Below, in pieces: positions 22,961 to 34,737 of a stretch of 64,000 nucleotides of DNA. The stretch's first letter is position 1. Each line of letters opens with the position of its first letter. The notes beneath the pieces were generated by a model. That model saw only the letters and a list, made by a program, of their open reading frames with translations, made no database searches and was not told the origin of the DNA. This DNA comes from Amyloporia xantha. Taxonomy: Eukaryota; Basidiomycota; Agaricomycetes; Polyporales; Adustoporiaceae. The position numbers and the translations under genes were made by a program. The stretch is taken from positions 620,001 through 684,000 of the forward strand of contig JAYKKR010000002.1 in the NCBI GenBank assembly GCA_036971615.1, read 5' to 3'.

Positions 22961-25900
22961 TCAGCCATTGCAAATAGGAGGGATTAAATGTGGACGCCCA
23001 CTTTGACAGTAGACACAGTTATCTGGGCGGACAGAATTTGGAGACACCTTTGTCTAACGCAGCTGTTTTATAGCCGACGACATGGATCTCGGAAACACAC
23101 CTCTCAAATTTCTTCTACCCCTTGTACCGGTTTGCGTGGAGTAGAACTCCGTCTCCTGGAATCAGACTGCTGTCCAAAGTCGGTTCGTCAAGAAGCTCGA
23201 GACTGATATGCAACGGACCCACGTCCAAACACTGATGTTCTTCTTGATAGAACAGCTCGTTCTTATGAAATTGAAACATATGAAAATCGGAATACCTTTC
23301 TTGCACAGTTTACACTGGATTGTGATGATACCTCAGTACATCATGTCAGAAAGTGTCAGATCCACTGTGATCCATGTATATCTTCCGTATATAGTTTACT
23401 GCATACCCATAGCACAAGTACGTGTTGCATTTTGCATATCTGGGGCAGGTTTGAACGGACGCTGAACAGACGCAACATCAATATGTGATATGAATAAAGT
23501 ACGGCACACACATGTGATTTAGATCATCAAAGTTGAACTCACGCAGCCAAGTGGTTATATCCATCGCAATATGAGGCAAGGTCCCACAGTCTCGCGCGCC
23601 ACGAGGTCCCCGCCTGGCTGGATCCCGCATTATGACAGGTCATCAGGCGTCGGTGATTATCCCGATGCAGCTTGCATGATTTGGTAGATAGACAGTGTCA
23701 AGCCCGCGATCTGTCCCCCGCTCTCAACTTTTCTCCTGACATAAGATCGCTAGGCTTGATAACGTCGCCGGTTAGTAATTGCAAAGGGTGAGCAGCGGTC
23801 GAAAGTGAGACTTACCATGTCTAGATATCCATCGAACCAAGTCATCATCAGCAGCCGCACCGTCGCTGCCTTGAGGTCCACGCTTTCCTCATCCGGCCTG
23901 GAGTTGCGCAGCGTGACAAAATTTACGTTGCGTATGTCAATTTCTGTCAGTATAGAGAAGCTTTAAAATAACGCCCACGCATCCCTATAGTATATCCGCA
24001 TTGTACCCTGCGGCTAATCAAAACGACAGGAAGGGACGACACACCGGCGAATGAGTACAAATTACCTGTGAAGTATACGTCGGAGAAACTCACAGCCATA
24101 CTGAGAGGACTAGCGAGGATAATAGGACTGGGCTCGATGGCTGTGTGCCACACGGCTACACCGCCCCATATAAAGGAGCTAATTGACACAGAACCGATGA
24201 AGCAGCCTAATACACAAAGTAATTTCATACTTCGGGGCTGACCAAGTCATTCGGATCCGGCGGCACACAGCCTCGTTTCTTTTCCAAAGCAAACATTTCA
24301 TTTCCCAGAACAAGGCTCCGAGTGATAGAGATTGAAATCACCTGCAGAGCTGCTGGCTTATCTTCGGATTGCATCAAGGCGTTCAAAAATGCACTGACCT
24401 AAAACATGCATCACCGCCACCCTTACAGCCAGCCCATCGCTTCTTTGCTGTACCCACGCCGCGACTCATGTAACATTTATCCATCCGTAAGCGTGTTCAT
24501 TTGTACCACGAGGCGATGGATAAGGTGGCTGGGTCGGCGGCCATCATGTTGCATCGTAGCTAGCCCGTTCATTGATGCACGTTTTGAGAGGTACGTAGAA
24601 ATGCCAAAAATAGGGCCATACGCTCTAAAGAACAATGAATGTCAGAAAACAGAGGGCTAGATTTCGCACCTTCATGCAGAACCACATTGTCTGTTTTGTG
24701 CCCCCGACCCGCAAATTTGCCATGGAGCCATCTGCCGACTCGTAGGGTGTGCAGAGTGTATGACAAAGTACAATATGGCATCTGGATACAGTAAAATGTG
24801 ATGACCTAGCCCATTTGCGATTCCTTCGCTTGGCTGGTCCAAGTAAGTGCGAGTGTGACAGATGCGTCATGTTCGAAACATCCTCGGAGACTCCATGTCT
24901 GTGCTGATCCATTTGTAGGAGGTGCATAAACGAATACCAATAGTTGTGCTATACGGAACTTGCTGACAAGTCGGAGTCACGCTCTTCTTGGTCACCAAAT
25001 ACATAGCCTTCGAACGTGTCGCGCCCAGAATGTTACATCAAACATGCCTCAGTACACTTACAGCATTAGGGCACATATCTTCCTTATGGCAGATTTGCCT
25101 CTTGGTGTCATTGCGGAACACCACGATGAACCAGCTTATAGTCTCTTTGACTGTGAGATAGTCAAGTTGCAGCTTGTCAGAAGAGACCGTGAAGGTACCT
25201 ACATCCTGCTCCAATATCGGCCGGCAATATCTCCCCACACGCGATAGGGTACTGGCAACCTGACCAGACAGGACAGAATCACAACGTAGATAGAGTATCA
25301 CGCAAGCTTACCTGTATCTGAGGCAGCGTAAGTTCGTATATATGCCGAGTCATTTTTGACATCGAACGAGGCGGAAGATGGATTCCCTGGAGGTCAACCG
25401 CATTGATTACCTCGTCACTGTGATGCAGCGCCCCCCGAAAACTTCACACGCATAAAGAACGAAGGCAGCATACTTGGAAACTTGAGAGGAACTCGCATGA
25501 TCTTCGATTCATCAACGCCCGAACTGTTCCGAACTGTCAAACATCGAAGAGGAAGCTCGCAGCCTACAATAATTTAGTGAGTGTCAACTCATCTATATAT
25601 TGGCGAGGCGAGAGTAACGAACTAGTAGATCCTGCACAGCTGTATACTGTGGGGCATGATGCTGTCTGCGAATTCGTTCCACACAGGAGGTAGTCACGTA
25701 ATTGGTGCTCGGCTATATAACATAGCTAGCCTCCAAAATAGCATGGTACTCCAAGGTATTGATCGTGCTAGCATCTGCTGACATTGCGAAGATCGCGATA
25801 CGACCGCACGGGACTTATTGTGAGCTTTGCGAGACTTCGCTACGTGGTATTCTGGGTATGCTTGCTAACTAATATTCCGATGCATGTACCACCACTCTGT

Positions 25901-26896
25901 GAGTTGATTACGGACAGCATGATATTGTGCTGATTCATCAGTAAATTTATAAACGCTCAGAAGACGAGAAAGCTGGCGTAGGCATCCATGCAGGGAAAGG
26001 TGTGACACGTACTTAATACATGACGACATGAATATTACCATCATTGACTTGGAGAGTCAATCTCCTCCAACGAAGCCAATGCCACGAGCTCGATCTTGCA
26101 GCACACACTAACGTCGGTTATAATGGTGCTCCATGTGACTAGCACAACATTATTTTGCGCTGTTCACACTATTGAGCGCAAGTTATACTCAAATACGCGT
26201 GGCATGTGGCAACAGAGACCTACCTGTATTATTGTCGCAATCGATTCGCACACCGTGCATCTTATCTTTTGAGACTGAGCAAATACTGCAAGGAATTGGA
26301 TTGACGCTATAGAGAGGCTTTCAACATCTGGTTTATAACAGAAGGTGAATTCCCCATAGCACACGCCTTGATGAGTATCATGAATCCAGCCATCACGGCA
26401 ACTAAGCCGACAGGCGTCGGTAGAATGGTACGCATGAGGGCCACACGTACATGGATGGTCATGCTGATGGGCCTGATCTCATCTCTAAGCTATCCAAAGG
26501 CGATGTTCGTTACTCAAACTTAACCAAATCGTCCAAGAAGTCATACGAGCGATGCGAATATCACTTTCGGAGGGAATGAGTCAGGTTCAAAGAAGAGCGA
26601 TAACAGGTCGCACCTCTTGCTGTCTCCCTAGGCAGACCTTAAATAACGCCCTCTGAGAATGACGGGAGCACAATTACTGTGTAGCCGTGGTAGAGCATGC
26701 GGGAGGTTGTCAAATTCGATTGCTTCCGGAAATTGTACCCAAGTTGTCAAGCAATTTGACAGCACTTTGACCGTTCGAGAGCATCAAATTGATTAAGATT
26801 CAGATTCAGATAATAGAGCAGAGTTAGAAGAGTCTACTCACCCACTACATACCTATTAGTAGTGAGCATTGTCATCGACGTCCAAGCCTCAAGCGC
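22961..26896. other. gene-free stretch
   Basis: No supported gene. A 93-codon minus frame at 23947-24228 is hydrophobic, with perhaps two or three membrane segments, and may be an exon or a relic. A minus frame at 25038-25301 ends in a partly hydrophobic segment. Neither has a recognisable family or clean splice context. Confidence 0.4.
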
Positions 26897-26904
26897 TCAG
26901 CGAC

Positions 26905-27402
26905 AGGACCCCGGCGAACCCCCACAGAGCTTTGATCCCTAAAGTCCGAAAATGTGGGTCCCAGACCCAAAATGTTTGATCCAAAAGTCCGAAAATGGGG
27001 GTCCATGGGCCGACAAGTCCAATCCAAAGTGGTCCGAAAATGCACCTCTCAGCGCTATGTCCGATCTCCAAAGTCCGAAAGGACCACCTAATTTGGGGCC
27101 TGTCCGGTACTGTAGTCCCCAAAAATTTTCCAATCAGGCGTGAGTACTCAGACCATGTTGCTACCAGATGCCTCTACTATCTAGGCGACGCCGCGGCGCC
27201 TGCACATATTAGGCAGTCGCTCGAGTCAATATGGAGATTATGGAGACCGGTTGAATAATTGATGTAGGTCCGATCCCATTTTGGACCGAATTTGGCCCCC
27301 TTCGCGCGAGGTTTGATTTTTTTGGTCCGAAAAGGTCATGTTCGCCAGGTCCGAAAATGGCTTTTTCGGGATCAAAGCTCCTAGGGGGTTCGCCGGGGTC
27401 CT
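26905..27402. mobile_element. non-autonomous hAT-like element (MITE), copy 2
   Basis: A 498-bp element has inverted terminal repeats of about 35 bp beginning AGGACCCCGGCGAACCCCC, with about three mismatches. A perfect 8-bp direct duplication, TCAGCGAC, flanks it at 26897-26904 and 27403-27410. Subterminal repeats TCCGAAAATG recur. The left end is clearly homologous to the reverse complement of the right end of copy 1, so the two copies are in opposite orientation. No transposase is encoded. Confidence 0.88.
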
Positions 27403-27410
27403 TCAGCGAC

Positions 27411-27873
27411 TCCCGGCCTCGGTCACAACCTGTCACAACCATCACGGGCGCTACTAACGAGGATCTTGACAGCAACGTTTATATCCATCGCCGTGTCTGA
27501 GTAAGTACGTATACTGCGCCGAATGAGTCGGACCACACGCAAGGTCTACTGTCCATCTGTGGGTAAATGGAGCTCCTCTATAATGCCGGTAGGTACTTGG
27601 AGTCGCTATATCATGATCTCAAAGCTCACTTTCCGACGTAGTAATGGCTACTCTGGAATAAATATTTGCCATAGTCGCGGTAAAAGAATGTCGAGCAGAC
27701 CATCTCAGCACAGGGATTCTATTACAGCACTATAATCTCACTCGACCCACGAATATGTATATTCAATACAGTGCTATCAGGATGTCTGGTTGTGAAGGAA
27801 AGTTTCTTAGGTTATGCGCTACGTTAGAAGAGCTAACGCATACTCGAAAACCGCAGACGGACTCACTAGATAG
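27411..27873. other. short gene-free stretch
   Basis: Between the transposon copy and the 3' end of GTPase copy 2 I see only short frames. Confidence 0.5.
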
Positions 27874-29039
27874 TCAATCGACATTCAAAATCCTAAAACA
27901 CGACCAACCCTTGTTCTCCGTCGCAAATGATTCCTGCAGGTGAAGTCTCGCCCGTTTCAGGAGCTTGCCTGGTTTGGATGCTCCTTCCCGCAATTTTTCT
28001 CGACTCTCCTTGTTCTCCTGTGATAATTTCCTCATCTCGTTTTCGATCCTCTTCATTTTCTCCTGCAACTGTGCGAACGAGTTTTTGGCTTCCTGTAACT
28101 CTTCACTGTAAGTTGTATTTCTCAGCACCAATGCTGCGCTCATCTCTTCTTGTAGCTCCTGCAGCTCCTCTTGATGTTTCTTTGCCTTCTCGTTGAGTTC
28201 TCTCTGAAGCTCAGTTCCTGCGGCTGTTTCTGGAAGCTTCTTGAGTTCGTCGACGATCTCGTGCTGCATCTGAAGTACCTCCGGAATATGGTCCAGGAAC
28301 AGTCGTATCACGTCCTTTGCCGAATCCTCTGTCTTCCGACATCGGGTCATCTGCGCGCCACAGTCGAGAGCGTCTTTGAAGAAAATAGCTTTGGTCTTGA
28401 GCTCCTGCTCCCGCTTTTCACCCACTTCCTGAGTGACTTCGTCCCACATCGTCGTCGCGATGACCACATTCTTCATGGCATTGTCTCCACATATCTTGGA
28501 GAACAGGCGGTAATTCTCCCTCGCGATTCCTCCCACACGATAATCGGATATGCGGTGCATGTAAACGAGGCCGGCAAGTTTCGTTCCTTTCTCGTATCTG
28601 GGAATTGAGTTCTCAGTCCTTTCTATGCGAAGCCATGCGCACAGTGGACCGCTCGATTCTACTTACGTTCTCTCGAGAAAGTTGGCAATATCTCGCAGTA
28701 TGTCCGCCTGCGACCTGAACGTATCATCGAAGCCGGGAGTATCGATCAGGATGACGTGCTGTCCGTCCATTCTGCAGTGCGCGACCTGAACTTGATCTGT
28801 ACAGGACTGCAGGCTTGTTCCCACCCGCAGCTTTGATCCGCAGACTGAATTGATGAACTACGAAGAGTATGCCGTTGTGTATGAGTACACTTCCATGCCG
28901 ACGATTTCATCCATAGCTGACCGTTGATTTTCCAACCCCCGTAGGACCTGTGACTCTAAAGTGATTGATATTAGCGATTGCCATAGCGTGAAACAAAGTC
29001 TTACGCGATAAATTTCGGGGACATTTTTGGATTTGACAT
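27874..29039 (-). CDS. AIG1-like P-loop GTPase with C-terminal coiled coil, copy 2
   Basis: Exons 29039-29005, 28954-28921, 28857-28667 and 28597-27874 give 327 residues. MSNPKMSPKFIA leads into VTGPTGVGKST (G1), then FINSVCGSKLRVG, SLQSCTDQVQ and LIDTPGFDDT (G3). MHRISDYRVGGIAREN follows, then NVVIATTMWDEV in place of a canonical G4. The C-terminal 110 residues form a charged coiled coil ending in a short basic stretch. Exon 3 is 191 nt, exactly as in copy 1, and the intron after GKST is shared. It is closest to copy 1 by eye. Function is unknown; a membrane-associated or self-assembling GTPase is plausible from AIG1 relatives. Confidence 0.85.
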
Positions 29040-29689
29040 TTAGGACTGCGCTCCAAGCAAAGTTGAAGAGCGGGCTTGCTATGGTTGCAATACTCTTCGC
29101 CCGTATTTTGAACATGCACAGAAACGGCCTTGCACCTACAGCACTACAGTCCTTCGCTCAATCACTGCACGTCGGCGATCGTCTTCCATTACTAATGTCT
29201 ACTGACAACACGACAGAGCTCATGCTGGTGTCTCCATGCCCACGGGCATGTCAGGCCACCCCGCGTCCGTCTGGCACATTCGCTTCGCTTGGTGAAATGC
29301 CTGGGCTAGGTGGCTGTCCAAGCGTGGATCACCACACCAACCTGCTGCCTCGTCTCCGATCGATACATTGACACGTGTAGTAAGTGGAAACTTCTGTATT
29401 GCCTGCGATGTAATGTATTAACACCACGCCCTAGTGAAGACGGGTGTTCCCGTCGTTAAATAACAGATTTCATCCACCCACAACGGAACCGCCCGTCGAC
29501 GTCTCGAAGCCATATTGTCCTCCGATCCGGATGGTTTGGCGCTGTGGAAGCGGCACAGACTACGATCGTATGTCCACATATGCAATTCCTCCCTCTGAGG
29601 TCTACATGAGCCCAGAGACTTCCGCGTACACCAGTGATCCAGAATCCTTACCGATACTTGGGGCCGGCGTTATAGGATCTCCCAATCGC
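29040..29689. other. gene-free stretch
   Basis: Upstream region of GTPase copy 2. Plus-strand frames here (29027-29371, 29444-29962) are antisense or unsupported. Confidence 0.45.
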
Positions 29690-30340
29690 TCCATCTTGTC
29701 CTATTCATGCTGGATCTTCCATAGCATGTCTCCGACTTCGGTTTGCCCTGACTCCAGATCCGCCGCGTGTCTCCCACGCGATGGATCCCAGTTCTTTGGC
29801 ATTGGTCCAGCTCTTAATCTAACTTTACAATTGTCGGTGACGGTCTTGTGCCATTCGGCTAAGTTCATCCAGGAGCTGGGTACCGGCTTCTGTGTCTGGA
29901 GCCAACTTGTGCTGATTCCCATCTCGTCTTGCATCTGCAGTATTTCGGGTTCATTCTTTTAACAGCGCCTGCACAATCAACTTCGTTGATTTCATAGTAT
30001 CGTTGTGCCAACTCATGTGAGTCACAGTTCGAAGCCATCCTTGAAGAGATTGACGCGAAGTTCCGGCTCTTTGGAAGCACCAATTTCCTCGCCGATTCCA
30101 TCCTTTCTCCGCGTGTTGGTTGGCGATTGCCATGCTATTCGTGGCTGTGTCTCCGCAGATATTTCCGGCAAGGCGATATTTCTCCTTGAAGATGCTACTC
30201 ATGCGACTGTCGGAGATTCTGTACACAAACCCTTCAAAAATGGCTACTGCTCATATCCGTTCTAAACAGGTGGCGACTTGCTCCAATACGTTGGCCTCTC
30301 CGTATCGTCGAATCCAGGGACGTAGATTAGACTGACCCAT
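29690..30340 (-). pseudogene. decayed AIG1-like GTPase copy
   Basis: Remnants of the GTPase family occur in order on the minus strand but in different frames with stops. A PGFDDTERP fragment (G3) lies near 30310-30330, YRISDSRMSSIFKEKYRLA near 30170-30226, and a diverged coil start DTEAGTQLLDELSRMAQDRH near 29815-29880 followed by stop codons. No Walker A exon is visible upstream. The order and strand match copy 2, which lies just downstream, so this is probably a tandem duplicate that died. Confidence 0.75.
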
Positions 30341-31089
30341 GTATCACGAAGGCGAAAGGTTACGGATTCGAGGGATCTCCTCACGATTGGGCTTCACTAA
30401 CAAGGTTTGTTGAATGGATCGATGTCTATTGCTATCGTGTCGCTAAGTGCATGTAGTACATGGAGCCATAGATCAACTACTCAATTTGATCTTTACATTT
30501 CCATTAGGACCCATTACCCTGGATGTGGGAAGATGTCCGTTCAGAACGCTCGCATAACACACTGGTCTACCGACCGGCGCGATGATGGCCCCGTCCTACA
30601 GTCGATGTATAATCAGCCAATTCCGCATGCTAAGCAGATTGGAATGTCTAAAGCGGTTTGAAACATCCCATCTCAAACACTTACCATGACATTGAAGGGA
30701 ATACCTGGTCCAAAAATACCCATACATGCCTCGTTTCTCACTATCGGAGAAGCGCTCCCCTAGATCTGATGCACATGTGTCCACCCATGACCCGAACTGC
30801 CTCACTGTGACATCGTGGCACAGTGCAAGTGACCGCCTGCCGCACAGTTTGCGCTTTGAAGTTCTCTTTTTTGCACCTGTGCACCAGGCGATTGATTACG
30901 GTTTAGGCTCTGCGAATTACATACATGGCTGTGTATGCATGTCTTGCATGCGTGCAGCACTACAGTGTCGCAGCGTTGAAACTTTAAGCAGACGATCAAA
31001 CGCATATTTCTAGCCCACCGATAGAATGCGAACAAGGACCCATCTTACTCTACCATTTGCTAGCTCGCTCTCTTTCATTCATGATAGGA
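30341..31089. other. gene-free stretch upstream of GTPase copy 4
   Basis: No gene recognised; it separates the minus-strand pseudogene from the plus-strand GTPase gene. Confidence 0.45.
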
Positions 31090-32218
31090 TGCTGGCTCAA
31101 GTAGCCCAGATATTCGGCTCCCGCAAGCATATACGGATCGCGTGAGTATCGAGTACCTGCTTCCGCAAGGGTTCCTATCGTTCATGTCCTTGGTCCCTAG
31201 TATCATGGGACCTACTGGAGCAGGGAAGACGTCGGTCAGTGAGTTGCCCACGTCGTTTTGGTCTTAGACTGAAGGAGGCCAGTTTATCAATCTCGCCAGT
31301 GGGTCCGATTTACGCGTTGGGGCTAGTCTGGAATCAACAACCGATCGCATCCAATTCTCGAAGCCCTTTCAGTTGGATAATACTCTGATCACTCTTATCG
31401 ACACACCTGGTTTTGACGACACGACGAAATCCGACGCAGAGATCCTCTCAATCATAGCCGAATTTCTTGCATCGTCGTGAGTCGTCGAATCGGCCGCAAT
31501 TCTTGGCGCAGTGGATTATTCACCCGGTTTCGATCGCTGCAGATACAAGAGGAAAGAATATTTGCACGGGATCATTTACCTGCACCGTATTTCCGATAAC
31601 AGAATGGGGGGCACGGCTCTGCGGAACTTCAGAATGTTCCGACAGCTTTGCGGCACCAGCGCACTTGCAAATTGCGTGATCATGCTCAACATGTGGAACG
31701 AGGTCAGCCCCGAGATCCGATCCGCTCGAGAAGATGAACTCTGTAAAACAGACATCTTCTTCAAACCCGCAATAGATGCCGGGGCCGAGGTTCTCCACCA
31801 TGAGAATGCCATAGAAACCGCGCGACAGGCACTACGATCTCTCGCCAGAAATCAGCCTAAACCGTTGCTCATCCAGCAAGAAGTCGTGGATCAGGGTAAG
31901 CCGATTCGGGATACGGCTGCAGGTATCGCATTGTTGGGCGAGCTGGCTGCGCAGGAGCAAAGGCAGCGCGAGCAATTGCTGGATATGGAGAGGGAGATTG
32001 AAGAAGCAATTAGGCAGAATGACGACGATGAACGCAGGGAGCTAGAGCAAGCACAGCAGACGGTAGAGAAAATGAGGGATAAGTTCGCAGCAGAACAACA
32101 GAAGATTCGCACCGAGTCGGCGAAGAGGCCAACCCAGCCAAAGATTCAGCGACATGCCGCGTCTTTGCGGGCGATGACGAAGGTCCTTTTCTCGTGGATT
32201 GCAGTTGATCGAAAATAG
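31090..32218 (+). CDS. AIG1-like P-loop GTPase with C-terminal coiled coil, plus-strand copy
   Basis: Exons 31090-31142, 31202-31235, 31283-31476 and 31543-32218 give 318 residues. A short N-terminus (MLAQVAQIFGSRKHIRIA) precedes IMGPTGAGKTS (G1), then FINLASGSDLRVGASLES, LIDTPGFDDTTKSDAEIL (G3), YLHGIIYLHRISDNRMGG and NCVIMLNMWNEV at the G4 position. The C-terminal 110 residues are a Gln/Glu/Arg-rich coiled coil ending near LFSWIAVDRK. Intron positions match the two minus-strand paralogues, including the one right after Walker A; exon 3 is 194 nt against 191. It is the most divergent of the three. The start ATG is chosen because it opens the only frame that splices into G1; the first exon is therefore the least certain part. 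Confidence 0.82.
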
Positions 32219-33073
32219 TTGCATACGATACCGATGATTATGATGGTAACGCTGCATGACCTCTTACGATAACGTTGTGTGCTTATATTAGACGCTGACA
32301 TACGTCGGCAAGCATAAAGCCGCTGTAATGACAGTATAATGGGCGACAAGCTGCTGGCGCTGTTTGTTGAAGTGCGTGTGATCAATACGTAGGATTAATG
32401 ACCAATAACGAGCAACATTACTGAAGGTAGAGTGCATGATTGGTATTATTCAATGATGGACACTCAGAGACTGTCGTTACAAGTCAGAATCGTCCTAGCG
32501 AGGGAAATTCAATCAGGGACGCACCAATAAGTGGTCGCAGCTTGTTACAATGTTTTCCAACTAGGAACACACGGCGTTAGCGATACTACTGGTTTCAACA
32601 CGAATTAATCATACTTGTCACCTATCGAATGCAATCGCACCCACAGAAGGAAACAAGGGGGAGATTACCTGCCTTATAACAGAGCGAGCGGTAATGCGCG
32701 CCATGTACGCAGCACAAGCGAGGATGAGTAGATGAAACAACAACAGTATATTAATGATAGCGCGCAGACGCCAGGAAAGTATTATAGCGCAGATAGCAAA
32801 ACGAAAACATCCGACGCGTAGGTTAGGTGTAAATAGGATGTGCAAAGTGTAAAAGAAACACAAATGACGTTTCCAGTAGGTAAAACAATTGCAGCAGAGA
32901 AACAGGAGAGCACACCGTCGATTCATGCATTATCATTATAATCATCGTCAGCATCAACATACTAGGCCCAGTAGGAAAGGTGAGAATGAGATGTTAGAGA
33001 AGGATTTGGGGGCACACGGCGTGCGCGGGTGATGGTCGGGATAGGATGGAACGAGAGTCGAAGTCGATTAGGA
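32219..33073. other. gene-free stretch
   Basis: Intergenic region between two convergently oriented genes; a hydrophobic 102-codon minus frame at 32618-32926 has no family signature. Confidence 0.5.
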
Positions 33074-34737
33074 TCACGAGTCGTGGTTCGGCCAGCTGCC
33101 CTCAGCCTTCAGCTTGTTGATGACATCGTGGATCGTGGCAGGATCAAGCTGTGAGTGCTTCAGTTGATATCCTGTGACGCTCTTCAGCTTGCCCGCATTG
33201 AACGCAACGGAGTGCCGCTTGAGATTGTAAATATCGGTATATGCCGTGTAGTGCGTGTTCGGTATGGGTGGGTTTGACTCGGTGATCATCGTTGTCCATG
33301 TCGAAACGTGCTCTTCATTGATGTCTTCAACGACGTCCTCCAACTTGAACTAGATGCAGCGGAAGGGAACCAGGTTTAGTAAGATGCGAGGCAGGCTGTA
33401 GTCAGTTAGCACGCACCTTCGCCATGGTGTTGATCATGAAATTGTAGAACTCAAACTTTGTCCCGAACGCCTCTGCTACGCGATTGCCGAGTTCGTGTAG
33501 AGTCAGTTCTCCGTCGTCCTCCTGAAGTATTTCACGCCATCAACAACGATCACATCGTACACGCAACACGCACATACGAGATTAAACAGCGGCGCGATAA
33601 TCTTCTGATCAGGCGAGACCATCTCCTCGACTTCTGATGCTTTACTTCTGTCATTCTTGAACGGAATTTCCTCGCCCGCAATCTCGTCCGCCTTTGCGCG
33701 CCCGCCAACACGGTCCATCCACTCTGCGCATGCCCAGAAGGCACCTGCTACATCTTCGACGTGTACCGTATGCATAGGCTGCTTGCCTGGTGACCATCTG
33801 AGGGAGGGGTCATCGGTGGCAGAGATGACGCAGGTGAGACATACTCACAGGCCTTTGACGGGCTGTTTGAGATACCCGTATACTGCCGCCATGGTGATGT
33901 ATGAAACAATGGCTAAGCATGGCGGTTAGGATAAGAACATATCATACGGAGGGACGACTCACGTCCATAATCAACATACGGCCCATACACCATCGCTTTA
34001 CGCACGATGACCAGGTTCAGACTGTGGCCGGTCAGTACACGCGCCACACACGCGAGAACCGCACGCGACGCACCCTTCGATTGCTCCGAGTGTTCGGAGC
34101 GTTTCATGCCACCACGTTCCCAACACGCCGTCAGGTTTCACGTCTTCCTTCTCATCATGCGTGCCTTTCTCCTTGCACTCGTAGAACGGTGGCATAAGCC
34201 GCACGTAAGCTGCAACGCCCCTGCGCGCTGCCTCGAGTCCGATATGCTGCGCGACCCGCAGCGTGTTGTTGATCTGCACCTTCTCCGGCCTGTCCCACTG
34301 CATCTCTCCCGTGAGGTCGAACACATACGAAAATGGTTCCTGGCCCTCGCGCGGGTCGAAGCATGCGCCGACGGTGGCAGGCACAGTCAGGTTGGCTTGA
34401 CGGTATTCGACATTCGGCTTCTCGAGGACCTTGGGAAATTCCGCGCCGAGGTACGTCGTCGGCGGTGCTACGGAGTATTTATCGACAATGCGCAGGTTCT
34501 GGGAAAGGCACGTCAGTGTAGAAAGGGGCAGCTGACGTCGCTGTAGAGCTCACTTCGACCAGCGGCTCGCCATCTGGAGGCACGAGGTACGCTGCGAGCG
34601 CGCGAGAACAGGTATTCAGTCCGCCTGCATAGAACAGTCAGGATCCAGCATGTAGTGGCTGGTCAGAGGAGATGGTACGGTGGGAGAGCAAGACGGAAAT
34701 GATGCTGACCAAAGATAATCGCGTTCTTCTTCGCCAT
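33074..34737 (-). CDS. NAD-dependent epimerase/dehydratase family protein (SDR)
   Basis: About seven or eight exons with GT-AG introns yield roughly 400 residues. The N-terminus MAKKNAIIFGG-LNTCSRALA is the Rossmann glycine-rich loop. It is followed by NLRIVDKYSV, then VLEKPNVEYRQANLTVPATV, YVFDLTGEMQWDRPE, LNLVIVRKAMVYGPYVDYG, then GLWSPGKQPMHTVHVEDVAG with AFWACAEWMD. These are the ordered landmarks of extended SDRs (PF01370-type). The C-terminal exons (EDDGELTLHELGNRVAEAF, then LEDVVEDINEEHVSTW) form the substrate-side domain. A YxxxK catalytic pair is not obvious. The substrate is unknown; fungal homologues are annotated only as NAD(P)-binding proteins. The start at 34737 is the ATG of the exon that encodes the glycine-rich loop. 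Confidence 0.85.

Noticed and set aside
23947..24228. hydrophobic 93-codon frame as a membrane protein gene
   Set aside because: Possible exon, but no adjoining exons or family signature could be found, so no gene call.
29444..29962. 172-codon plus-strand frame
   Set aside because: Overlaps the minus-strand GTPase pseudogene, whose fragments match the family; the plus translation matches nothing.
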